NCBI GenBank assembly: GCA_002344885.1
Contig: DDUQ01000003.1
Coordinates: 405 to 11,735, forward strand
From: Comamonadaceae bacterium UBA2334
GTDB lineage: Bacteria > Pseudomonadota > Gammaproteobacteria > Burkholderiales > Burkholderiaceae_C
Reading direction: 5' to 3'
Length of the DNA: 11,331 nt
Shown: positions 6,242 to 11,331 of the stretch, piece after piece
Position numbering within the stretch: the first letter of the stretch is position 1
How the letters are laid out: each line of letters starts with the position of its first letter
Position numbers and translations under genes: made by a program
Notes under the pieces: model-generated
What the model saw: the letters and a program-made list of their open reading frames with translations, nothing else
The model's database searches: none
Told to the model about the DNA's origin: nothing

Positions 6242-7705
6242 TCAGTTGCCCGCCACCTTCATGCGGTTGATGAGGATCGAGCCCACCGTCTTGGCACCGT
6301 AGTTGTAGGCATCGGCCCCCACGGCTTCGATGCCCTTGAGCATGTCTTTCAGGTTGCTGGCAATGGTGATTTCTTCGACGGGGAAGGCGATCACGCCGTT
6401 TTCCACCCAGTAGCCCGATGCCCCGCGCGAGTAGTCACCCGTCACGCCGTTCACGCCCTGCCCCATCAGCTCGGTCACGAACAGGCCGGTGCCCAGCTTG
6501 CGCAGCATGGCGGGCAAGTCGTCACCCGGCTGGGTCTGGCGGCTGGTGAGGGTGAGGTTGTGCGAGCCACCGGCATTGCCGGTGGTCTTCATGCCCAGTT
6601 TGCGTGCCGAGTAGGTGCTGAGGAAATAGCCCTGCACTTTGCCGGCGCTCACCACCTTACGCCTGGCGGTGCGCACGCCTTCGTCATCAAACGGTGCACT
6701 GCCTTTGCCGTTGATGATGTGCGGGTCTTCCAGCACGTCGATGTGGCGTGGGAACACCTGCTTGCCCAGGCAATCGAGCAAAAACGTGGTTTTGCGGTAC
6801 ATGGCCCCACCGCTGATGGCTTGCACAAAGCCACCCAGCAAACCGGCTGCCAGCGGCGACTCGAACAGCACCGGGCATTCGGTGGTCGCAATCTTGCGGC
6901 CGTTCAGGCGTGCCAGCGCGCGCTCGGCCGCATAGCGGCCCACCGCCTGCGGGCTGGCCAGATCCACCGCGTTGCGGTGGCTGGTGTACCAGTGGTCGCG
7001 TTGCATCTTCGCACCCTTGCCGGCAATGGGTGCCACCGACAGGCTGTGCCGCGAGCTGGCATACCCGCCACTGAAGATGCCGGGTTTGCCCCGCTCGCCA
7101 CCCCGCATGTGGGCCGAGAAAAAATGCGACTGCTGGGCCGACACGCCCGCGCCTTCGCTGTTGGTGATGCGCTTGCTGGTGGCAAACGCCGCTGCCTCGC
7201 ATTCCAACGCCAGCGCCAGCGCCTCTTCGGACGTCACGGCCCACGGGTGGAACAGATCGAGGTCGGCCCATTCGTTGGCCACGTCTTCGGGATCGGGCAA
7301 GCCGGCAAACGGGTCTTCTGCCGTGAAGCGGGCAATGTCATAGGCCGCCTGCACGGTTTGTTCGATGGCTGCACGCGAAAAGTCCGACGTGGATGCATTG
7401 CCACGCCGCTGGCCCAGGCACACCGTGACTCCCAGTGACTTGTCGCGGTTGCGCTCGACGTTTTCCAGTTCTCCCTTGCGGACCGACACGCTCAGGCCAC
7501 TGCCTTCTGAGGCATCGGCACCGGCGTCGGTGGCGCCCAGTTTTTTGGCATGTGCCAGCGCGGCATCGACCAGTTCCTCGAACTGACCCCGGCTGTACTG
7601 GAAACCACTGGACGGTTCAGCGGCCGCAGCAGCGTCAACGGAAGGCGTGGAAGAGGAAGAGCGGGGGGCACGGGATGCCCGGCGGGATGATGATGGCGTA
7701 TTCAT
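6242..7705 (-). CDS. pmbA: PmbA/TldE, partner subunit of the TldD/TldE metalloprotease
   Basis: A 487-residue cytosolic protein (usual length about 450) of the TldD/PmbA family. With TldD it forms a heterodimeric protease that matures microcin B17 in E. coli and degrades flexible peptides and the CcdA antitoxin. TldE itself carries no HExxxH zinc site, and none is seen here. Typical stretches are GLSVSVRKGELENVERNRDKS (70-90), GQRRGNASTSDFS, and the C-terminal GASGYWVENGVIAFPVEEITIASNLKDML. Residues 1-33 are a Ser/Ala/Arg-rich tail, probably disordered. The frame is open to 7765; I take ATG 7705, but ATG 7720 has GGAAAG just ahead of it and is a real alternative. Upstream and divergent is yjgA, as in E. 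coli; tldD is not in the window. Confidence 0.94.
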   Translation of the reverse strand: MNTPSSSRRASRAPRSSSSTPSVDAAAAAEPSSGFQYSRGQFEELVDAALAHAKKLGATDAGADASEGSGLSVSVRKGELENVERNRDKSLGVTVCLGQRRGNASTSDFSRAAIEQTVQAAYDIARFTAEDPFAGLPDPEDVANEWADLDLFHPWAVTSEEALALALECEAAAFATSKRITNSEGAGVSAQQSHFFSAHMRGGERGKPGIFSGGYASSRHSLSVAPIAGKGAKMQRDHWYTSHRNAVDLASPQAVGRYAAERALARLNGRKIATTECPVLFESPLAAGLLGGFVQAISGGAMYRKTTFLLDCLGKQVFPRHIDVLEDPHIINGKGSAPFDDEGVRTARRKVVSAGKVQGYFLSTYSARKLGMKTTGNAGGSHNLTLTSRQTQPGDDLPAMLRKLGTGLFVTELMGQGVNGVTGDYSRGASGYWVENGVIAFPVEEITIASNLKDMLKGIEAVGADAYNYGAKTVGSILINRMKVAGN

Positions 7706-7748
7706 GTCGGCGACAATCATACTTTCCAGTACCGAAACCACCCGATCC
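7706..7748. promoter_or_regulatory. Divergent pmbA/yjgA promoter region
   Basis: The 43-bp gap between the two divergent start codons is too short for two separate promoters, so they must overlap or reach into the coding regions. On the minus strand TATGAT (7721-7716) is a five-of-six match to a -10 box for pmbA, though no good -35 sits 16-18 bp away. On the plus strand CATACT (7718-7723) is a weak -10 candidate for yjgA. If TATGAT is used, transcription would start next to the ATG at 7705, giving a nearly leaderless pmbA message. Confidence 0.35.
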
Positions 7749-8426
7749 ATGTCCAGAAAACCCAAGCGCGGCTACTACGTCAAAGGTCATTTCGTCGCCG
7801 AGGGCAGCGAACTCGACCTTGAGCTAAAGGCCGAACTCAAGGGCACCCACGAGCTCAGCAAAACCGACCTCAAGCGCGAGAGCGACAAGCTGCAGGCACT
7901 GGGTGAAGACCTGCTGACGCTGCGCGCCGACCTGCTCGACGGACTGGCCTTGCCCGACAAGCTGATGGAGGCCATTGCTGATGCCAAACGCATCACCAAC
8001 TTCGAGGGCCGGCGGCGGCAGATGCAGTTCATCGGCAAGCTGATGCGCCTGCTGGATGCCGACACCATCCAGGCTGCCCAGGTGGCGCTGGACACGCAGC
8101 ACAAGGGCAGTGCCGAAGAAAAGCTGGCCCTGCACCTGGCCGAACAATGGCGCGACCGGCTGCTGGCCGACGACCAGGCCCTGACCGAGTGGCTGGCGGT
8201 GGAGCGCGAGGCCGGCACCGAGTCCGACCCGCAACACCTGCGCGCCCTCATCCGCCAGGCTCGCAAAGACATTGCCGCCAAACAGCCACCCGAGAGTGCC
8301 GGTGCCGCCGTGCGGCATGGCAAGGCCTACCGCGACATCTTCCGCATCGTGAAGCAAACACTGAATGCCGAGCAGGCGGACGCGGGCACCGAAACGGACC
8401 CCGCTTCAGACGAAAACGATGACTAA
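7749..8426 (+). CDS. yjgA: DUF615 ribosome-associated protein YjgA (DarP)
   Basis: A 225-residue, charged, mostly helical cytosolic protein of the DUF615 family. E. coli YjgA/DarP binds late pre-50S ribosomal particles and helps 50S subunit maturation. Family stretches seen are LSKTDLKRESDKLQALGEDLL (about 36-56), AKRITNFEGRRRQMQFIGKLMR (about 78-99), ESDPQHLRALIRQARKD (about 157-173), and the C-terminal GKAYRDIFRIVKQTL, followed by an acidic tail ending in DENDD. The frame is open back to 7647, but earlier starts would read through the pmbA N-terminus; ATG 7749 gives the expected MSRKPKRGYYVKGHF. No Shine-Dalgarno is seen. It is divergent from pmbA and overlaps mog downstream. Confidence 0.94.
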   Translation: MSRKPKRGYYVKGHFVAEGSELDLELKAELKGTHELSKTDLKRESDKLQALGEDLLTLRADLLDGLALPDKLMEAIADAKRITNFEGRRRQMQFIGKLMRLLDADTIQAAQVALDTQHKGSAEEKLALHLAEQWRDRLLADDQALTEWLAVEREAGTESDPQHLRALIRQARKDIAAKQPPESAGAAVRHGKAYRDIFRIVKQTLNAEQADAGTETDPASDENDD

Positions 8427-9045
8427 CACCACCCAAGCAAACATGAGCACCGCCCACGACCCCATCACCATTGGCATTGTCAGCATCAGCGACCGCGCCA
8501 GCACAGGCGTCTACGAAGACAAGGGCCTGCCTGCCCTGAAGGACTGGCTGACCCGCGCGCTGAAGAACCCCATCACCTTCGAGCCGCGACTGATCCCCGA
8601 CGACCAGGCCACCATCAGCGCCACGCTGATCGAACTGGTGGACACTGCCCGCTGCAGCCTGGTGCTGACCACGGGCGGCACCGGCCCCGCACTGCGCGAC
8701 GTGACGCCAGAGGCCACACTGGCCGTGGCCCACAAGGAAATGCCCGGGTTTGGCGAGCAGATGCGCCAGATCAGCCTGGCGTTCGTGCCCACGGCCATCC
8801 TGTCGCGGCAGGTGGCGGTGATCCGGCACCAGAGCCTCATCATCAACCTGCCGGGGCAACCCAAAAGCATTGCAGAAACCCTGGAGGGCCTGCGCTCAGC
8901 CGATGGCAACCAGAAGGTGCACGGCATTTTTGCAGCAGTGCCCTACTGCGTGGACCTGATCGGCGGCCCGTACATGGAGACACATGACGAGGTGTGCAAG
9001 GCCTTCAGGCCCAAGAACGCCATCCGGGCGGGCTCGGCAGCCTGA
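8419..9045 (+). CDS. mog: Molybdopterin adenylyltransferase Mog
   Basis: This enzyme adenylates molybdopterin (MPT + ATP to MPT-AMP + PPi), preparing it for molybdate insertion by MoeA. It matches E. coli Mog closely: ITIGIVSISDRASTGVYEDKG (16-36), LTTGGTGPALRDVTPEATLA (83-102) with the MoaB/Mog-family TTGGTG loop and D94, PGFGEQMRQIS (109-119) and the substrate-site LPGQPKS (144-150). From ATG 8419 it has 208 residues; E. coli Mog has 195. ATG 8443 (200 residues) fits the family length slightly better. I chose 8419 because its ATG overlaps the yjgA stop codon (ATGACTAA), suggesting translational coupling; neither site has a Shine-Dalgarno. MoeA and other cofactor genes are not in the window. 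Confidence 0.93.
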   Translation: MTNTTQANMSTAHDPITIGIVSISDRASTGVYEDKGLPALKDWLTRALKNPITFEPRLIPDDQATISATLIELVDTARCSLVLTTGGTGPALRDVTPEATLAVAHKEMPGFGEQMRQISLAFVPTAILSRQVAVIRHQSLIINLPGQPKSIAETLEGLRSADGNQKVHGIFAAVPYCVDLIGGPYMETHDEVCKAFRPKNAIRAGSAA

Positions 9046-9140
9046 ACGCCCGCACCACCGCGCATCACCCGCTTCCCACACAGGCAAGCAACCAAGCCGA
9101 CCGCCTGCGGGGCGCGAGTTGCATCGGGGCTGCATCCGGA

Positions 9141-9162
9141 CTGTTCCCGGGCTGTTCCCGCG
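9141..9162. repeat. Two tandem 11-bp repeats in the mog-cysE gap
   Basis: CTGTTCCCGGG (9141-9151) and CTGTTCCCGCG (9152-9162) are head-to-tail copies with one mismatch, followed by CTGTGTCTG. They lie in the 148-bp gap (9046-9193) between the convergent mog and cysE genes. The gap shows no convincing terminator hairpin with a U-tract; CAGGC/GCCTG around 9080-9106 is a weak possibility. A small frame across it (8994-9179) is an overlap with mog and has no family features. Confidence 0.4.
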
Positions 9163-9193
9163 CTGTGTCTGCCCAATAAGGAGCCCACCCCGG

Positions 9194-9973
9194 CTACTTG
9201 CCCACCAGATCGTTCAGCCGGTCGGCCTCGAAATGCTCGACACGCTGGGCGTCGCTGGGCAGGCAGTCAGCAGGGGCGCACGGGCGCTTGTCGGTCAGCT
9301 TTTCGATGGCCTGCCACAGCAAGGCAATCTGGTGCTCGTGGCCGGACGCCCCGCTGATCAGGCCCTTCAGCGCCTGACTCACCGGATCGTCTTCCTGCGT
9401 GACACCATAGGCCACGAACTGCGGCGCAGCCTCGGTCACGTCGGCACTGGCACCAGCCTTGGACGGGATGATGCGCGCCGGTATGCCCACCGCCGTGGCA
9501 CCAGGCGGCACGGGCTTGATGACCACAGCATTGCTGCCAATCTTCGCGCCGTCGCCCACGGTGAACCCACCCAGCACCTTGGCACCCGCACTCACCACCA
9601 CGTCACGCCCCAGCGTGGGGTGGCGCTTGGCACCTTTGTACAGGCTGGTGCCCCCCAGCGTCACGCCCTGGTAGATGGTGCAGCCGTCACCGATTTCCGC
9701 CGTCTCACCCACCACCGTGCCCATGGCATGGTCGAAAAATACCCGGTTACCGATCTGCGCACCCGGGTGGATTTCGATCCCGGTCAGGAAGCGCGACACA
9801 TGCGAAATGAAGCGGCCCAGCCAGCGCAGCCCATGCGTCCAGCACCAGTGCGCCGGGCGGTGCAGGATGATGGCGTGCAGACCGGGGTAACAGGTCAGCA
9901 CCTCGAACCAGCTGCGGGCCGCCGGGTCGCGCTCGAGGATGCATTGGATGTCGGTTCGCAAACGTTTGAACAT
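9194..9973 (-). CDS. cysE: Serine O-acetyltransferase CysE (short-N-terminus type, with C-terminal tail)
   Basis: Makes O-acetyl-L-serine from L-serine and acetyl-CoA, the first committed step of cysteine synthesis. The 259-residue protein begins MFKRLRTDIQCILERDPAARS, like Bacillus-type CysE/EpsC proteins, and lacks the long N-terminal helical domain of E. coli CysE. The left-handed beta-helix (about 65-170) shows hexapeptide repeats, with catalytic-site text GIEIHPGA, FFDHAMGTVVGETAEIG (H82), QGVTLGGT and AKRHP (H118). A tail of about 85 residues follows the helix and ends NDLVGK. Classical CysE ends in isoleucine, which plugs the CysK active site; that residue is missing. The ATG at 9973 lies 12 bp after the trmJ stop, so the two form an operon. 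No Shine-Dalgarno is seen. Confidence 0.94.
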   Translation of the reverse strand: MFKRLRTDIQCILERDPAARSWFEVLTCYPGLHAIILHRPAHWCWTHGLRWLGRFISHVSRFLTGIEIHPGAQIGNRVFFDHAMGTVVGETAEIGDGCTIYQGVTLGGTSLYKGAKRHPTLGRDVVVSAGAKVLGGFTVGDGAKIGSNAVVIKPVPPGATAVGIPARIIPSKAGASADVTEAAPQFVAYGVTQEDDPVSQALKGLISGASGHEHQIALLWQAIEKLTDKRPCAPADCLPSDAQRVEHFEADRLNDLVGK

Positions 9974-9985
9974 GATTCGAGGGTA

Positions 9986-10891
9986 TCAGACCGCTGGCAG
10001 GCACCCGGCAGGCGGCGGCGGTGTCCCCGTGCCATGCGGGGTTGGCCCTTCACCCACTTGATCCGCTTCCGACGCAACGGGCCGCACACCGGTTGACGCC
10101 ACAGTGCCCGCCGCCTGCTTCTGCATGGCTTTGGCAATGCCACGCAGGATGTGGATGTCTTCCTCGGTCAGATCGGCACGGTTGAACAACTGGTTCAGGC
10201 GGGGCATGAGTTTTTTGGGCGCTGCCGGGTCGAGAAAGCCCACCTCCACCAGCGCCTCTTCCCAGTGCGTCAGCATGCCCTGCACCGCCCGGGCGCTGGC
10301 CAGCCGGACCGCAGGCGCACCAGAGGGCGGCAAATCGAAACCACCCAGTGCCTGCCGCCACTCGTAGGCGATCAGCTGCACCGCAGAGGCCAGGTTGAGC
10401 GAGCCGAAGTCCGGCCGGGTCGGGATGCTGAGGCACACATGGCTGCGGTACACATCCTCGTTGCGCATGCCAAACCGCTCGCTGCCGAACAGAAATGCAA
10501 CGCCAAGGGGGACAGTCACGCTTGAATTTGAATCCAAAGAGGCATCCAACGTTTTTCCAGAATGGCTCAAATGCTCTCCATTACGGAGCAGCTGTTCAAA
10601 ATGTGCACGCGGGCTGCGCGTCGGTGGGCCGAAATCGCGTGGGGTCATGGCCGTGGCGCAGAGGTGGCTGATGCCGTCCAGTGCCTCGTCCAGCGTGTCC
10701 ACCACGCGGGCACGGGCCAGCACATCGGTGGCCCCACTGGCGCGCTGGATGGTTTCCTCGCGCCGCAACACATTGGGCCAGCGCGGGGCCACCAGCACCA
10801 GGTCATCAAAGCCCATGGTTTTCATGGCGCGGGCCGCGCCGCCGACATTGCCCGCATGGCTGGTCTGGATGAGGATGAATCGTGTGTGCAT
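9986..10891 (-). CDS. trmJ: tRNA (cytidine/uridine-2'-O-)-methyltransferase TrmJ
   Basis: A SAM-dependent SPOUT methyltransferase that 2'-O-methylates position 32 of certain tRNAs. The 301-residue product (E. coli TrmJ 246) starts MHTRFILIQTSHAGNVGGAARAM, the family's SPOUT opening, with motif 2 GVAFLFGSERFGM (130-142) and motif 3 SIPTRPDFGSLNLASAVQLIAYE (155-177), which form the knotted SAM site. The C-terminal TrmJ helical part follows, with KKLMPRLNQLFNRADLTEEDIHILRGI (226-252). Extra length comes from a linker insertion at about 103-125, encoded by unusually AT-rich DNA, and a Pro/Gly/Ala-rich tail at about 262-301. The frame also has a GTG at 10912, but ATG 10891 gives the family start. 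It is followed by cysE 12 bp downstream and diverges from suhB. Confidence 0.94.
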   Translation of the reverse strand: MHTRFILIQTSHAGNVGGAARAMKTMGFDDLVLVAPRWPNVLRREETIQRASGATDVLARARVVDTLDEALDGISHLCATAMTPRDFGPPTRSPRAHFEQLLRNGEHLSHSGKTLDASLDSNSSVTVPLGVAFLFGSERFGMRNEDVYRSHVCLSIPTRPDFGSLNLASAVQLIAYEWRQALGGFDLPPSGAPAVRLASARAVQGMLTHWEEALVEVGFLDPAAPKKLMPRLNQLFNRADLTEEDIHILRGIAKAMQKQAAGTVASTGVRPVASEADQVGEGPTPHGTGTPPPPAGCLPAV

Positions 10892-10905
10892 GAAATCGAA
10901 GCAGC

Positions 10906-10935
10906 CAGACACAAACCGTGCGCTGCCGTTAAAAT
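10906..10935 (+). promoter_or_regulatory. Candidate sigma-70 promoter for suhB
   Basis: TAAAAT (10930-10935) matches five of six bases of a -10 box. CAGACA (10906-10911) matches four of six -35 bases, with an 18-bp spacer. Transcription would start near 10942 and leave a leader of about 90 nt before suhB. The 140-bp gap (10892-11031) must also hold the trmJ promoter; TATTTT on the minus strand (10936-10931) overlaps the same site, but I see no matching -35 for it. Confidence 0.5.
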
Positions 10936-11031
10936 ACGTGCCCCGATTGTCGCCGCCCCATCAGGGCCCAGCAGACAAACCCGCTGCCCGTCACCGCGAT
11001 CCTGCGGCCCCACCTGCTCTTCACACAAGTC

Positions 11032-11331
11032 ATGTCGTCCCAACTGCACCCCATGCTCAACGTGGCCATCAAGGCCGCCCGCACCGCTGGCAACATCATC
11101 AACCGCGCCGCGCTCGATGTCGAGTCGGTCCGCGTGTCGGCCAAACAGACCAACGATTTCGTCACCGAGGTGGACCAGGCTGCCGAGGCAGCCATCATCG
11201 AGACACTGCTGGGTGCTTACCCTGACCATGGCATCCTGGGTGAGGAAACCGGCGAACGGGCCGGCCGCTTCGGCGGTGCAGACCATGTCTGGATCATCGA
11301 CCCGCTGGACGGCACGACCAACTTCATCCAC
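11032..11331 (+). CDS. suhB: Inositol-1-monophosphatase family protein SuhB (C-terminus cut by window edge)
   Basis: The first 100 residues of a Mg2+-dependent phosphatase of the inositol monophosphatase family run to the right edge; the full protein would be about 265-270 residues. Metal-site motifs are already present: GILGEETGE (68-76) with E71, and IIDPLDGTTNFIH (88-100) with D90 and D93, the family signature. The N-terminus MSSQLHPMLNVAIKAARTAG is like that of E. coli SuhB. SuhB removes phosphate from inositol-1-phosphate in vitro. In E. coli it also joins the Nus-factor antitermination complex for rRNA transcription; whether that holds here is inference. No Shine-Dalgarno is visible. 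It diverges from trmJ, a pairing also seen in pseudomonads. Confidence 0.92.
   Translation, partial: MSSQLHPMLNVAIKAARTAGNIINRAALDVESVRVSAKQTNDFVTEVDQAAEAAIIETLLGAYPDHGILGEETGERAGRFGGADHVWIIDPLDGTTNFIH

Noticed and set aside
5211..6302. Long plus-strand open frame opposite the EamA transporter gene
   Set aside because: Its His/Gln/Arg/Pro-rich translation is typical of antisense reading in high-GC DNA; the minus-strand frame has full family homology.
6560..7438. Plus-strand open frame of 292 codons opposite pmbA
   Set aside because: Antisense shadow of a well-conserved gene with no recognisable domain.
8994..9179. Possible small gene in the mog-cysE gap
   Set aside because: It mostly overlaps mog, lacks a ribosome site and looks like no known family.
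10395..11225. Plus-strand open frame of 276 codons across trmJ and the suhB start
   Set aside because: It runs antisense to trmJ and in the wrong frame through suhB, with Arg/Pro/Ser-rich low-complexity translation.
10822..11331. Minus-strand open frame opposite suhB
   Set aside because: Antisense of the SuhB metal-site coding region, with no family features.

Overview
The window reads as an ordinary, high-GC (roughly two-thirds G+C by eye) chromosomal segment of a betaproteobacterium, most likely a Comamonadaceae-type Burkholderiales. This rests on protein resemblance and codon use; I cannot name a genus. It holds eleven protein genes, two of them cut by the window edges. I see no rRNA, tRNA, insertion sequence, phage gene or CRISPR array.

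Left part (1-3662). A TetR-family regulator of the CecR/CerR type leaves the left edge on the minus strand. A near-perfect 26-bp palindrome directly upstream is probably its own operator. Next comes a divergent pair, lysR (minus) and lysA (plus), sharing a 66-bp gap. Both proteins closely resemble E. coli LysR and LysA. LysA makes L-lysine from meso-diaminopimelate and LysR controls it. An AT-rich gap then leads to a GatB/YqeY-domain gene.

Middle part (3722-7705, minus strand). Here lie a probable oxygen- or redox-responsive diguanylate cyclase (bacteriohemerythrin, PAS and GGDEF domains, with every iron ligand and the c-di-GMP inhibitory site visible), an EamA/DMT membrane transporter, and pmbA (tldE), a partner of the TldD protease.

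Right part (7749-11331). yjgA (darP, 50S assembly) runs divergently from pmbA, as in E. coli, and overlaps mog (molybdopterin adenylyltransferase) by 8 bp. mog converges on a two-gene minus-strand unit, trmJ-cysE (tRNA 2'-O-methylation and O-acetylserine synthesis). trmJ diverges from suhB (inositol monophosphatase family), which leaves the right edge. In several gammaproteobacteria suhB/trmJ/cysE leads into iscRSUA. Here the isc genes are not next to cysE.

I find no clear undescribed multigene system. The points most worth a second look are the hemerythrin-PAS-GGDEF protein, the TetR palindrome, a low-GC insertion inside trmJ, the tailed CysE without a C-terminal isoleucine, and the near absence of recognisable Shine-Dalgarno sequences across the window.
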